A DNA stretch of 64,000 nucleotides from Pseudomonas poae (GTDB lineage Bacteria > Pseudomonadota > Gammaproteobacteria > Pseudomonadales > Pseudomonadaceae). Numbering within the stretch: position 1 is the stretch's first letter; the number at the start of each line of letters is the position of its first letter. Below, in pieces: positions 1 to 12,458 of the stretch. The notes under the pieces are model-generated. The model worked only from the letters and a program-made list of their open reading frames with translations. It made no database searches and had not been told where the DNA came from. The DNA lies in the NCBI RefSeq assembly GCF_001439785.1, contig NZ_JYLI01000004.1, positions 310,001-374,000 on the forward strand, in the 5' to 3' direction. The translations under genes and the position numbers were made by a program.

Positions 1-3000
1 AAGAATCTGAAGGTGTCCATGCCCGACTGGTGGGCGTCGGCTACTCGTGAGGAGCGCGCAGTTGCGGTCACTTACGTCGAGCAAAGTATAAAAACACACA
101 CTGAATACAGCGACGCGATTCGAGCAGTCAAAAGTCTCAACGATTTTGCAGCCCCGCTTTTGAAAAAAGAAATCAAAAAAGTTTTCGCCCTTGACCTGGA
201 TGTTAATCAGGTTTGGCTTGAGTTATATAGCCATGTCGGGGTGTTTCAGGATTACAGGGTTGAGTGTTTTTCGTTGTTAGAGGCTGCGCTTCATAATTTT
301 GAACCCGCTGAGGAACGCTCGCGCGCGTTTTATATTAGTCAGTTTTTTAACTATAAAAGTTCAGGTGTTCGCAATGGAGTCAAAGGGCTGGATATCACGA
401 AATTCGTCACGTTGTGTCGACGGCTTGATCTTGGTAAGAAGTACCAGCAACACATAAAAGAACAGTTGGGCTGGATTGACCCAACGCGACCTGCCACTGA
501 GAAAAATGCCTTTATTCAGTACCAAAAAGCCTCGCTCAAGGCCGCCAGCTACATTGCCCTTTTGAAAAAAGATATTGAGCAAAAGCACTACCAGGCGTTG
601 CTCTCGGTGATCAATCAGGAGAGTGATGTGAAGGTCGATGGCAAGCCGCTCTGGTTTCGTGGCTTGAGTTTCATGAAGATGAACCTAAGTGATTGTCTGG
701 TGTTTCAAATTGCCGAAAAGGACCCAAACTGGTTCATGGATATGCTGTGGCCCCTGGTGGACAAGGACTCGGGGGCGGGTTTTATTGTTTATATCCCGGA
801 CGACCCTGATCATCCTGTCAAATACTACACCTCGTTGACTCAACTTAAGGCGCGGCTGACGTTGCAACTTCTGCGCAGAGACGAAATCTCTTCAACGGCC
901 GCCCCCTCGCCCTATCAACAGTTCCTCAGCCGGTTCGTCGCACACAGGGCTCGCCCGGCTTTTTTGACTTACTTTACCGAACAGTTACCACGCAGTAGCT
1001 TTTTCGATAACCGGGTACATGAGCGACGTCAAAAAACGCAACTGGATTTTTTGCTGCAATTTTATCCACTCGGCCCTGCGCGAGATCCATGGGAAGACGG
1101 CGTTGACCTCTGGGCCTGTTTGTACAGACACCGGCGAGACCGACTGTTGGCGGATGCTGGTAGCCAAGCCGTGCCTACCGAGGAGGCTGATGCGCAAGGC
1201 CGTCGCAAGTGGCTGGCAGAATTGCTGGATGATTTTGTGACCATTGTCGGCATGGCCGCCTTTGTTGTTCCCCCGGTGGGTGTGGTGCTTTTGGGGGTTA
1301 CGGCGGTTAACTTGATGAATGAGGTGTTGGAAGGTATCGAAGACCTTTCCATGGACGATAGGGAAGCGGGCTGGGCGCATATACTCGGAGTGGTCGAGGG
1401 TGTGATGAATATTGCGTTGACCGGCTTGGCGCTTGATTACGTGATGGCCGAAGAAATGAGCGCGTTCAAACCCGTGACGCGACCTGATGGAAGTAAACGG
1501 TTATGGAAACCTGATCTTTCCAGGTACCGCAGCGATGTATCGCTGGAGGGCATCGAACCCAACTCACGCGGGCAGTATGAGGTCGGTGGAAAAACATATG
1601 TACGGGTGGCGGGTGACACCTATGAGCAACGCCTGGACCCGACGCTTGGCAAGTGGCGCATCAACCACCCGACGGATGAAGGCGCCTATCAGCCGGTGCT
1701 CGATGAAGGCGCCAGTGGCGGAGTTTGGCAGCACGCCATGGATGATGCGCAGCCTGGCCCCAATACGCAGCAAAACCCAGTGTCATCGGAGCCAGTCGTC
1801 GATGTGCCCCAGACTGATGCCCCTGTGCCGACGCCTAACGTTCCTTCGGAAACGGATTCAGCACCTGCCCATTTGCGATACAGCGAGTATGCGGTGGAGC
1901 CATCAGCGATCGCCACGCTCACGCCCAATGAGCGGGGAATCTACCGTAGTAAGGATGGGCAGCGTTTCTTCATTCGTGAGACTAGAGAAGCAGGGGGCGA
2001 GTATGTTTATCAGATTCGCGACAGTTTCAATCTCAACGCCGACATCCTTGACGTCAATATTGTCGACGGTTCGACGAACCGGCAAACGGGGTACTGGCTA
2101 CGACGTGTCGGTCCCGATCAGTGGGAGTCAATCGGGTTGGATGGAGGCGTTGGTCCGAGCCGTTTGATCAATGCAGGCGATGTGCGTGAGTGGAACGCTT
2201 TGCCCGCAGCCGCCCGCGCAGGCACTTCACTGCGCAAATTTGCCCGGCGCCGAGGGCTTTTTTACCCGACATTCAATCGCTATGTATTGGTGGATGGAGC
2301 GATTACACCGGAGGGGCAAGCGTTCCTCAACAATGCCCAAGCGCCTCGAGTGAGCGTGACTGCCGAACACCTGATTGAATGGGAGGGCATGTCGGCGCGA
2401 GAGCGGCATGAAACGACTCGCGAAGGTTTTGCCAACCAGCATTTGATCGATACTGAGTCACTCATGGCACACATCGCTCAGGATGGCTCGGTCAATGACG
2501 TAGGGAAGATGTTGCTCAAGCATGCGGGAGGTGGGGCTTATACCCGGATAACCAGTGACCATCTGGCTCAATGGAAAACGCTGTATGAAACCTCGGGTGC
2601 CAACGTGACAGCCAGTGAGTTCGCATTGCGTAATGACCTGAATCCTGTGCTGTGGGGCGACTACGTCAAACCCGACGGCAGCTTCACCAAGGCGGGCCTG
2701 CTTAAATTCGCCTTTGAACCCGCTGCTTATAATCCGCTCACGAATGCTCATCTTGCGAGGTGGTGGGAGCTTTCTGATACGCCTGCTAATAGTGTTTCGA
2801 TGCAGGCCTTCGTCGAGCGCAACCAGATTGACCCAGCCGTTTGGGCACGTTATGTCGATGTGAACGGAAAGTTCACGGTTGAAGGCCGGCATCAGTTGAT
2901 TTTCGGTGACGAAATGCCCTCGGGCTCAGGCTCTTTCGCGCCTGAAAGTGGGAGCAATAGACCGTTTATGGCACGTAAAAGTGCGAAAGTGGGCGTCAAG

Positions 3001-3720
3001 CGTTCCGCGCAAGGCGCTGGTTCCAGCAACATCAAGGTACCTAAGAAAGATGTGCGTGCGGGTTTTTCGGGTGACGCGAATTCGCCACTATTTGGCCATG
3101 AAATCAATAACGACCTGCCTATCCTGCAAGATCCGAATGATGTCACGCGTAGTCTCACAACGCAGCTGGAAGGCGACGTTGATGAAATAGTGGTGACTTA
3201 CTGGAACCGTTTGCTGGCCGATGTTCCGACGCAGGAGCGGCTCAGGCTGCAGGAAAAAATCACTTGGGAAGCCCGTGACTGGGTTCGAGACGAAGGGCAC
3301 CATAAGGTACGTTTTGACAGCCTGATGAAGGTCGCGAAGCTGAACGGGGGGCCGGAACGCGGCCTGTCGGTGATCGCACGCCGCAATATCAAACGATTCG
3401 AAGTGCTGGGCCCCTATTCAGGCAAGTTGCACCAGGGTGATAAGACGCTGCTTAAGGAGATTGCAGCCAAGGGGCACAAGGCGGTGGAAAGTTATTCGTT
3501 CTCCACGTTTTCCAATGATGGAACCCAGAGTGCCTACGGGAGCGGTAATACGCTAAGCCTGATCAACAGTCACGTTGCTCCGGGTCGGGAGTCGTTGGGG
3601 GCTGATAATGTCTCGAGCATTAGCTTTGGTCGTTACATGACATTTTTTGTGGCATGGAGTGATATTGAGAAGGGGGCGGAATTGCTGTTGGACTATGGCC
3701 CTGCCTACAAGTGGGATTGA
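1..3720 (+). CDS. Large toxin-like protein with C-terminal SET-like domain (5' end outside window)
   Basis: The frame is open from base 1, so the true start probably lies upstream; the first in-window start is a GTG at 13, giving 1235 residues. Numbering from there, residues 1-400 resemble the N-terminal region of the large Pseudomonas 'dermonecrotic toxin-like' (DUF6543) proteins. Residues about 405-445 are hydrophobic, then comes a Pro/Thr-rich linker (about 555-605). Residues about 740-970 hold four similar units of about 70 residues. Residues 1117-1235 look like a SET methyltransferase domain: YSGKL, LINSHVAPG in the place of the usual NHS-type motif, and GAELLLDYG matching the usual GEEL-x-x-DYG. 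The 5' third is AT-richer than its neighbours. Secretion and methyltransferase activity are inferences; no partner gene is visible. Confidence 0.75.
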   Translation, partial: KNLKVSMPDWWASATREERAVAVTYVEQSIKTHTEYSDAIRAVKSLNDFAAPLLKKEIKKVFALDLDVNQVWLELYSHVGVFQDYRVECFSLLEAALHNFEPAEERSRAFYISQFFNYKSSGVRNGVKGLDITKFVTLCRRLDLGKKYQQHIKEQLGWIDPTRPATEKNAFIQYQKASLKAASYIALLKKDIEQKHYQALLSVINQESDVKVDGKPLWFRGLSFMKMNLSDCLVFQIAEKDPNWFMDMLWPLVDKDSGAGFIVYIPDDPDHPVKYYTSLTQLKARLTLQLLRRDEISSTAAPSPYQQFLSRFVAHRARPAFLTYFTEQLPRSSFFDNRVHERRQKTQLDFLLQFYPLGPARDPWEDGVDLWACLYRHRRDRLLADAGSQAVPTEEADAQGRRKWLAELLDDFVTIVGMAAFVVPPVGVVLLGVTAVNLMNEVLEGIEDLSMDDREAGWAHILGVVEGVMNIALTGLALDYVMAEEMSAFKPVTRPDGSKRLWKPDLSRYRSDVSLEGIEPNSRGQYEVGGKTYVRVAGDTYEQRLDPTLGKWRINHPTDEGAYQPVLDEGASGGVWQHAMDDAQPGPNTQQNPVSSEPVVDVPQTDAPVPTPNVPSETDSAPAHLRYSEYAVEPSAIATLTPNERGIYRSKDGQRFFIRETREAGGEYVYQIRDSFNLNADILDVNIVDGSTNRQTGYWLRRVGPDQWESIGLDGGVGPSRLINAGDVREWNALPAAARAGTSLRKFARRRGLFYPTFNRYVLVDGAITPEGQAFLNNAQAPRVSVTAEHLIEWEGMSARERHETTREGFANQHLIDTESLMAHIAQDGSVNDVGKMLLKHAGGGAYTRITSDHLAQWKTLYETSGANVTASEFALRNDLNPVLWGDYVKPDGSFTKAGLLKFAFEPAAYNPLTNAHLARWWELSDTPANSVSMQAFVERNQIDPAVWARYVDVNGKFTVEGRHQLIFGDEMPSGSGSFAPESGSNRPFMARKSAKVGVKRSAQGAGSSNIKVPKKDVRAGFSGDANSPLFGHEINNDLPILQDPNDVTRSLTTQLEGDVDEIVVTYWNRLLADVPTQERLRLQEKITWEARDWVRDEGHHKVRFDSLMKVAKLNGGPERGLSVIARRNIKRFEVLGPYSGKLHQGDKTLLKEIAAKGHKAVESYSFSTFSNDGTQSAYGSGNTLSLINSHVAPGRESLGADNVSSISFGRYMTFFVAWSDIEKGAELLLDYGPAYKWD

Positions 3721-3825
3721 GTGCCGGCGTGCAGGCAGAGGAAACCAAGGAAACGCCGAAGTAGGCGCATATTTCCGATAGATCGTAATGTTTGCACAGG
3801 AGGGGACTTGATTTGTGTTGGCCGG

Positions 3826-3866
3826 TTTTGGGGCCGCTACGCAGCCCCGCGCAAGCAAGCCCCCTC
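3826..3866. repeat. REP-type palindromic element
   Basis: The stretch ttttggggccgctacgcagc and the bases after it match, in reverse orientation, the 'gggctgcgcagcagcccc' REP-type unit also seen at 32805-32937. It lies between the convergent ends of the SET-tailed gene and yegD. Confidence 0.5.
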
Positions 3867-3869
3867 GTG

Positions 3870-5138
3870 TCAGTGGCCGTAGCGCTTGCTCGCCTCAATC
3901 GCCAACCCACTGCCGATACTGCCAAAGATATTCCCTTCCACATGCCGCGCATTCGGCAGCATCGCCGAGATGCTGTGGCGCAGCGCCGGGATGCCGCTGG
4001 AGCCGCCGGTAAAGAACACCGTGTCCACCTGCTCAACGCTCACCGAGGCGTCATTGAGCAATTGCGTGACACTGCCGCGCACGCGCTCCAGCAAATTGTC
4101 GATGGACGACTCGAACAGTGCCCGGCTCAACTCCACGCTCAGGCCTTTTTCGATGCGGTCCAGCGCCACATGGCGGCTGTCCTCATGGGTCAGCTGGATC
4201 TTGGTTTCTTCCACTTCCATCGCCAACCAGTGCCCGGCGCGCTGTTCGATCAACTTGAACAGGCGGTCGATGCCGCCGGTGTCTTCGATGTCGTAGCGCA
4301 TGCTGCCCAGGGCCAACTGGGATTTTTGCGAGTACACCGAGTTGATGGTGTGCCAGGTGGCCAGGTTCATGTGGTGGCTGGTGGGCATGTAGGCGCCGCT
4401 CTTCATGCGGCTGCCGTAGCCGAACAGCGGCATCATGCCCTGCAGGCTCAGTTGCTTGTCGAAGTCGGTACCGCCGATGTGCACGCCGCCGGTGGCGAGG
4501 ATGTCGCTTTGGCGGTTGTCGTTGTGGCGACGGTCCGGCGACAGGCGCACCAGCGAGAAGTCCGACGTACCGCCGCCGATGTCGACGATCAGCACCAGCT
4601 CTTCTTTCTGAATGGTCGACTCGTAGTCGAACGCCGCCGCAATCGGTTCGTACTGGAACGAAATGTCCTTGAAGCCAATGGCACGCGCCACGTCCACCAG
4701 GGTGTTTTCCGCTTCCTGGTCGGCCATGGGGTCGTCGTCGACGAAGAACACCGGGCGGCCCAGCACAACCTCTTCGAACTCACGACCCGCAGTGGCTTCG
4801 GCGCGGCTCTTGAGCTGGCCGATAAACAGCGCCAGCAGGTCGGTGAACGGCATGGCCGTGCCCAACACGCTGGTGTCGTGCTTGATCAGCTTGGAACCCA
4901 GCAGGCTCTTGAGCGAGCGCATCAGCCGGCCTTCGTAGTTTTCCAGGTATTCGTGCAGGGCCAGGCGGCCGTACACCGGGCGACGCTCCTCGAAGTTGAA
5001 GAACACCACCGACGGCAAGGTGATCTTGTCGTCCTCCAGCGCAATAAGCGTCTCCTCGCCGGGGCGGATCCAGCCGACGGTGGAGTTGGACGTGCCGAAG
5101 TCGATACCGCAGGCACGGGCTGGGGATGAGTTTTTCAT
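3870..5138 (-). CDS. yegD: Hsp70-family chaperone YegD
   Basis: This is a 422-residue actin-fold ATPase of the short Hsp70 type, close in length to E. coli YegD. It has the phosphate-1 motif GIDFGTSNSTVG near the N-terminus, the phosphate-2 motif VDIGGGTSDFSLV near residue 205, and the adenosine-binding FFTGGSSGIPALR near the C-terminus. It lacks the full DnaK substrate-binding domain, so its clients are unknown. The frame runs upstream to 5210, but the ATG at 5138 puts the first motif at the expected distance from the N-terminus. It is divergent from cbpA across 239 bases. Confidence 0.88.
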   Translation of the reverse strand: MKNSSPARACGIDFGTSNSTVGWIRPGEETLIALEDDKITLPSVVFFNFEERRPVYGRLALHEYLENYEGRLMRSLKSLLGSKLIKHDTSVLGTAMPFTDLLALFIGQLKSRAEATAGREFEEVVLGRPVFFVDDDPMADQEAENTLVDVARAIGFKDISFQYEPIAAAFDYESTIQKEELVLIVDIGGGTSDFSLVRLSPDRRHNDNRQSDILATGGVHIGGTDFDKQLSLQGMMPLFGYGSRMKSGAYMPTSHHMNLATWHTINSVYSQKSQLALGSMRYDIEDTGGIDRLFKLIEQRAGHWLAMEVEETKIQLTHEDSRHVALDRIEKGLSVELSRALFESSIDNLLERVRGSVTQLLNDASVSVEQVDTVFFTGGSSGIPALRHSISAMLPNARHVEGNIFGSIGSGLAIEASKRYGH

Positions 5139-5223
5139 GTCTATCGGGTTCCGGTCGAAAAACGGCCGCGCAGTGTATGCCAGTCGAGAGCGGATGCGTA
5201 GGCCGACCATCCGTTAAATAGTG

Positions 5224-5251
5224 CTTGAAACGGCGCGATTCGCCCCCACAT
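5224..5251 (+). promoter_or_regulatory. Candidate heat-shock (sigma-32, RpoH) promoter for cbpA
   Basis: CTTGAAA (5224-5230) followed after 13 bases by CCCCACAT (5244-5251) is close to the RpoH consensus CTTGAAA / CCCCATnT. It lies about 127 bases before the cbpA ATG, in the gap between the two divergent chaperone genes. The leader it implies is long, and no transcript data are available. Confidence 0.5.
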
Positions 5252-5377
5252 CTGCTGCATACGGCACGCGCCGATAACACTTTGACGCACCCCCCGTGCA
5301 CACCACTCAACACGTGCAAACCATCGCACGGTGTGGAACGGGCGGTGCGATCTCGATTTAAGGAAGGTGAACCGCCG

Positions 5378-6316
5378 ATGGATTTCAAAGACTACTACAA
5401 GATTCTGGGTGTCGAGCCGAGCGCCGATGACAAGGAAATCAAGGCCGCTTATCGCAAGCTCGCGCGCAAATATCACCCGGATGTGAGCAAGGAAAAAGAC
5501 GCCGAGTCCAAGTTCAAGGACGCGTCCGAAGCCTATGAGGCCCTCAAGAGCGCCGACAAGCGCGCCGAGTACGATGAGCTGCGCAAATACGGCCAGCATG
5601 GCCAGCCGTTCCAGGGCCCGCCGGGCTGGCAGAGCCGTGGTGGCTTTGGCGGTGGCGCGGGCACTGAGGATTTCTCCGACTTCTTCAGCTCGATCTTCGG
5701 CAATCGCGGCGACGGTTTTGGCGGCGGTCAGCGCCGTCCTGCCGGCCGTAAAGGCCAGGACGTGGAGATGCAACTGACGGTCTCGTTGGAAGAGACACTG
5801 TCCACCGAGTCCAAACAGATCAGCTTCCAGGTGCCGCAATACGACGCTTCGGGCCGGCATGTGAGCAACACCACCAAGAGCCTGAACGTGAAGATCCCCG
5901 CCGGCGTGGCCGACGGTGAGCGCATTCGCCTCAAGGCCCAGGGCGCGCCTGGCATCGGCGGCGGTGCCAACGGTGACCTGTACCTGATCATCAAGTTTGC
6001 CCCGCATCCCAAATTTGAAGTGGACGGCAACGACCTCATCATCAACCTGCCGCTGGCGCCTTGGGAGTTGGCGCTGGGCACGGAAGTGGCGGTGCCGACC
6101 CTTACCGGCAAAATCAACCTCAAGGTGCCGGCCGGCAGCCAGAACGGCCAGCGCATGCGCGCCAGGGGGCATGGCTTGCTGAACAAGGCGGGGGAGCGTG
6201 GTTATCTGTTCGTGCAGCTCAAGGCGGTGATGCCCAAGCAGGCTGACGACGAGACGATCGCGTTGTGGCAGGCGCTGGCCAGGAAAGCCAGCTTCAACCC
6301 GCGCGAGAACTTCTAA
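5378..6316 (+). CDS. cbpA: DnaJ-like co-chaperone / curved DNA-binding protein CbpA
   Basis: This 312-residue class-B J-protein begins with a J domain (residues 4-70) carrying the HPD triad (KYHPD), which stimulates the DnaK ATPase. A Gly/Phe-rich region follows (about 80-125, GGFGGG and GDGFGGG), then two beta-rich client-binding domains ending in the C-terminal dimerisation part. There is no cysteine-rich zinc centre, which separates it from DnaJ. The start at 5378 is supported by aaggaaggtg just upstream; longer in-frame starts precede the J domain without a ribosome site. Its divergent neighbour is the Hsp70-like YegD. Confidence 0.92.
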   Translation: MDFKDYYKILGVEPSADDKEIKAAYRKLARKYHPDVSKEKDAESKFKDASEAYEALKSADKRAEYDELRKYGQHGQPFQGPPGWQSRGGFGGGAGTEDFSDFFSSIFGNRGDGFGGGQRRPAGRKGQDVEMQLTVSLEETLSTESKQISFQVPQYDASGRHVSNTTKSLNVKIPAGVADGERIRLKAQGAPGIGGGANGDLYLIIKFAPHPKFEVDGNDLIINLPLAPWELALGTEVAVPTLTGKINLKVPAGSQNGQRMRARGHGLLNKAGERGYLFVQLKAVMPKQADDETIALWQALARKASFNPRENF

Positions 6317-6349
6317 GGCGCCTCACTGCCGGTGCGAGCACGGCGAGTG

Positions 6350-8050
<1,701 letters not shown>

Positions 8051-8090
8051 AGGGGTGTCCTGAATAATGTGTGTTGAATATGAAATCGTT

Positions 8091-8155
8091 ATCGCAGGCA
8101 AGCCAGCTCCCATAGGGGAATGCATTTCAACTGTGGGAGCTGGCTTGCCTGCGAT
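8091..8155. repeat. REP pair (inverted) between ureB and ureC
   Basis: Two inverted copies of the core gtgggagctggcttgcctgc (reverse copy at 8091-8113, direct copy from 8133) are separated by about 20 bases. RNA from this stretch would fold into a long hairpin inside the urease transcript. Confidence 0.85.
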
Positions 8156-8161
8156 GAGGCC

Positions 8162-9515
<1,354 letters not shown>

Positions 9516-9525
9516 GGCCGGTTTC

Positions 9526-9828
9526 TCACGCGATGGGCTGGTGGACGGTGACCAGCTTGGTGCCGTCCGGGAAGGTCGCTTCCACCTGGATATCCGGGAT
9601 CATCTCCGGGATGCCTTCCATCACCTGTTCACGGCTGAGCAGGGTGGTGCCGTAGTGCATCAGGTCCGCTACGGTGCGGCCATCGCGCGCGCCTTCCATC
9701 AAGGCGGCGGAAATGTAGGCGATGGTTTCCGGGTAGTTGAGCTTCACTCCACGCGCCAAGCGGCGCTCGGCCACGAGGCCTGCGGTGAATATCAGCAGTT
9801 TGTCTTTTTCCCGTGGGGTCAGATCCAT
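9526..9828 (-). CDS. ureA: Urease gamma subunit
   Basis: This 100-residue subunit starts [16 protein letters not shown], carries the [12 protein letters not shown] and VADLMHYG stretches of UreA, and ends [17 protein letters not shown], as is standard for gamma subunits. It lies 10 bases before the methionine sulfoximine-type acetyltransferase and 161 bases after ureD, the latter gap being occupied by a REP pair. Confidence 0.98.
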   Translation of the reverse strand: MDLTPREKDKLLIFTAGLVAERRLARGVKLNYPETIAYISAALMEGARDGRTVADLMHYGTTLLSREQVMEGIPEMIPDIQVEATFPDGTKLVTVHQPIA

Positions 9829-9877
9829 GGTTCAAGGTCCTTCAAAAAAGCATTCTTAAATACAACGAAGATCCCCT

Positions 9878-9962
9878 GTGGGAGCTGGCTTGCCTGCGAT
9901 ACAGGCGACTCGGTGTCTCTGATGTACCGAGGTGATGCCATCGCAGGCAAGCCAGCTCCCAC
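9878..9962. repeat. REP pair (inverted) between ureD and ureA
   Basis: Inverted copies of gtgggagctggcttgcctgc occur at 9878 and, as the complement, at 9940-9962. The middle segment is itself partly symmetrical (ctcggt...accgag). Confidence 0.85.
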
Positions 9963-9989
9963 AGGAAGACAGGCTACATATTGGGATCT

Positions 9990-10829
9990 TCATGTGCTCC
10001 AGATTCTCGGTGCTACCGCTTCCCGTCCCAGCACCGCCGGGCGCAGCAAACGCCATAAATCAATCAACCAGGCCCGCGCCAGCAGCGCTTCACTGGCCAG
10101 GCAGCGGGCCACCAGCAGATCGGGCAGTTGGGTCAGGTCGCCGCGCACCGCATGGGGCAGGGCGCGGCAGGCTTCAAGTAATTCAGGATCGATGTCGCCG
10201 GTGAGCAGCAGGGTGGCGAACACCGGTTGCCCGTCCAGCCCAATCGGTGAGTCAAGCAACCCATCGCCGCCCACGATGCGCTGGCGCTCATGCCAGAGCA
10301 ACTGGCCGTCGCGGCGGATATCCAGGTGCGATTGAAAGTGCCCGAGGTCGAAGCGCTCGCCACTGGCCGGGCGGCCAAGGGCGACCACGTCCCAGTAGAA
10401 CAGCCGGGCGTCGCCGTGCAGCTCGATACGCGTGGTGAGTTCGGCCTGGGCGGCGCTGAACACGATGGTTTCCTGGGGCAGCCATTCCAGGGTGGCGCCG
10501 GCTTCAACGGTCAATTCCAGCTGCTGAAACGCCGGACCGCCCGCGCGGTACCACTTGGCTGCGCCGGGGCTGGTCAGTTGCGCCCAGGCACCTTCGCCAA
10601 CGTGCGCGCGGATATCCAGGCGATCACCGCCGGCAATACCGCCTGGCGGGTGCACGATGATGTGCTGGCACACTTCGGGGCCTTCGGCGTACAGGTGTTT
10701 TTGCACGCGCAGCGGGCCGATGTGCCTGCGCAGCACCGGGCGCGTGGTATCGCCGAAACGCGCGTAGCCGAGGTCCAGCGCGGCGTGCCAGCTGGGGGTG
10801 AACAGGGCAGGGGAAACGGGCAGGTTCAT
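9990..10829 (-). CDS. ureD: Urease accessory protein UreD
   Basis: This 279-residue protein matches UreD, the scaffold that binds apo-urease and recruits UreF and UreG for nickel insertion. Recognisable stretches are [23 protein letters not shown] and [10 protein letters not shown]. It begins 30 bases after urtE, so it probably belongs to the same transcript as the urea transporter. Confidence 0.95.
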   Translation of the reverse strand: MNLPVSPALFTPSWHAALDLGYARFGDTTRPVLRRHIGPLRVQKHLYAEGPEVCQHIIVHPPGGIAGGDRLDIRAHVGEGAWAQLTSPGAAKWYRAGGPAFQQLELTVEAGATLEWLPQETIVFSAAQAELTTRIELHGDARLFYWDVVALGRPASGERFDLGHFQSHLDIRRDGQLLWHERQRIVGGDGLLDSPIGLDGQPVFATLLLTGDIDPELLEACRALPHAVRGDLTQLPDLLVARCLASEALLARAWLIDLWRLLRPAVLGREAVAPRIWST

Positions 10830-10859
10830 GGTTTTTGCTTAATGTCGGGACGCCACAGG

Positions 10860-11558
10860 TTAGATGGTTACGAGGCCGCGTACACCCTCGCTGTGCATAT
10901 TTTCGCCACGGCCCTGCTGCACGATTTCACCCCGGGACATCACCAGGTACTGGTCGGCCAATTCGGCGGCGAAGTCGTAGAACTGTTCCACCAGCAAAAT
11001 CGCCATATCGCCGCGTGCCGCGAGCTTCTTGATCACCGCGCCAATCTCCTTGATTACCGATGGCTGGATACCTTCGGTGGGTTCATCGAGAATCAGCAGG
11101 CGCGGGCGGCTGGCCAGGGCGCGGCCGATTGCCAATTGCTGTTGCTGCCCACCGGACAAGTCGCCGCCGCGTCGATGTTTCATTTGCAGCAACACCGGGA
11201 ACAACTCGTAAATGAAGGCGGGCACCTCTTTGGCCTCGGAACCGGGGAAGCGTGACAGGCCCATCAACAGGTTTTCCTCCACCGTCAGCCGACCGAAAAT
11301 CTCCCGGCCCTGGGGCACGTAGGCAATGCCCGCGTGCACACGCTGGTGCGGCTTGAGACCGGTGATCGCCTTGCCTTCCCAGTTCACCGCACCTTCTTTG
11401 GCCGGCAGCAAACCCATCAGGCACTTGAGCAGGGTGGTCTTGCCCACGCCGTTGCGTCCGAGCAGGCAGGTGACTTCGCCGATCTTCACGTCAAACGAAA
11501 GCCCGCGCAGGATGTGGCTGCCGCCGTAGTATTGGTGCAGTTTGTCGACTTGCAGCAT
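10860..11558 (-). CDS. urtE: Urea ABC transporter, ATP-binding protein UrtE
   Basis: This 232-residue LivF-type ATPase has Walker A GRNGVGKTT, the ABC signature LSGGQQQQLAIGRAL and Walker B RLLILDEPTEG. Together with UrtD it powers urea import through UrtBC. The ATG at 11558 follows a gagg-containing site; the frame continues upstream without a better start. The gap to urtD is about 70 bases. Confidence 0.95.
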   Translation of the reverse strand: MLQVDKLHQYYGGSHILRGLSFDVKIGEVTCLLGRNGVGKTTLLKCLMGLLPAKEGAVNWEGKAITGLKPHQRVHAGIAYVPQGREIFGRLTVEENLLMGLSRFPGSEAKEVPAFIYELFPVLLQMKHRRGGDLSGGQQQQLAIGRALASRPRLLILDEPTEGIQPSVIKEIGAVIKKLAARGDMAILLVEQFYDFAAELADQYLVMSRGEIVQQGRGENMHSEGVRGLVTI

Positions 11559-11628
11559 GTTCAAATTCTCCTCAAATCGCGCTGGTGTCTGGCCTCTGTG
11601 GCGAGCAGGCGTGCATACCACCCACTGT

Positions 11629-12450
11629 TCAGCGACCGAGGTAAACCTCGATCACCCGCTCGTTTTCCTGTACCTGTTCCAGCGACCCTTCGGCCAACAC
11701 GCTGCCCTGGTGCAATACGGTGACGTGATCGGCGATCGCGCCGACAAAGCCCATGTCGTGTTCCACCACCATCAGCGAATGCTTGCCCGCCAGGCGCTTG
11801 AACAGCTCGGCGGTGAACTCGGTTTCGGCATCGGTCATGCCCGCCACTGGCTCGTCGAGCAGCAACAGTTGCGGGTCCTGCATCAGCAGCATGCCGATTT
11901 CCAGAAACTGTTTTTGCCCGTGGGACAGTAAGCCGGCCGGGCGCTGCATCGAAGCGGTCAGGCGAATGGTATCGAGCACTTCCTCGATGCGGTCCTTCTG
12001 CTCGCCACTCAGGCGCGCGCGCAGGCTGGCCCAAACCGACTTGTCAGTCTTCTGCGCCAGCTCCAGGTTTTCGAACACGCTGAGCGCTTCGAACACTGTG
12101 GGCTTCTGGAATTTGCGGCCGATGCCAGCCTGGGCGATCTGCACTTCGCTCATGCGGGTCAAGTCCAGGGTTTCGCCGAACCAGGCCTTGCCGTGGCTGG
12201 GGCGGGTCTTGCCGGTGATCACGTCCATCAGCGTGGTCTTGCCCGCGCCGTTGGGGCCGATGATGCAGCGCAGTTCGCCAACGCCGATGTACAGGTTCAG
12301 CTCGTTGAGCGCCTTGAAACCATCGAAACTGACGCTGATGTCCTCTAGCGTCAGGAGGGTGCCGTGACGGGTATTGAGGCCCTTGCCTGCGGCTTGGCCG
12401 AGGCCGATGGCATCGCGGCCGCTGCCCGCATCGAAAATAGGTTCCAGCAT
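11629..12450 (-). CDS. urtD: Urea ABC transporter, ATP-binding protein UrtD
   Basis: This 273-residue LivG-type ATPase has Walker A GPNGAGKTTLMD, signature LLSHGQKQFLEIGM (LSHGQ in the place of LSGGQ, as is usual for UrtD) and Walker B LLLLDEPVAGM. Two starts are possible. The ATG at 12462 overlaps the urtC stop (ATGA). The ATG at 12450 has gagg 6 bases upstream and is preferred. Confidence 0.94.
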   Translation of the reverse strand: MLEPIFDAGSGRDAIGLGQAAGKGLNTRHGTLLTLEDISVSFDGFKALNELNLYIGVGELRCIIGPNGAGKTTLMDVITGKTRPSHGKAWFGETLDLTRMSEVQIAQAGIGRKFQKPTVFEALSVFENLELAQKTDKSVWASLRARLSGEQKDRIEEVLDTIRLTASMQRPAGLLSHGQKQFLEIGMLLMQDPQLLLLDEPVAGMTDAETEFTAELFKRLAGKHSLMVVEHDMGFVGAIADHVTVLHQGSVLAEGSLEQVQENERVIEVYLGR

Positions 12451-12458
12451 GACGTTCC

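Noticed and set aside
3792..5129. A 445-codon frame opposite yegD
   Set aside because: It is the mirror of the Hsp70 frame, rich in His/Ala/Gln/Val as antisense frames here always are, and has no recognisable motif.
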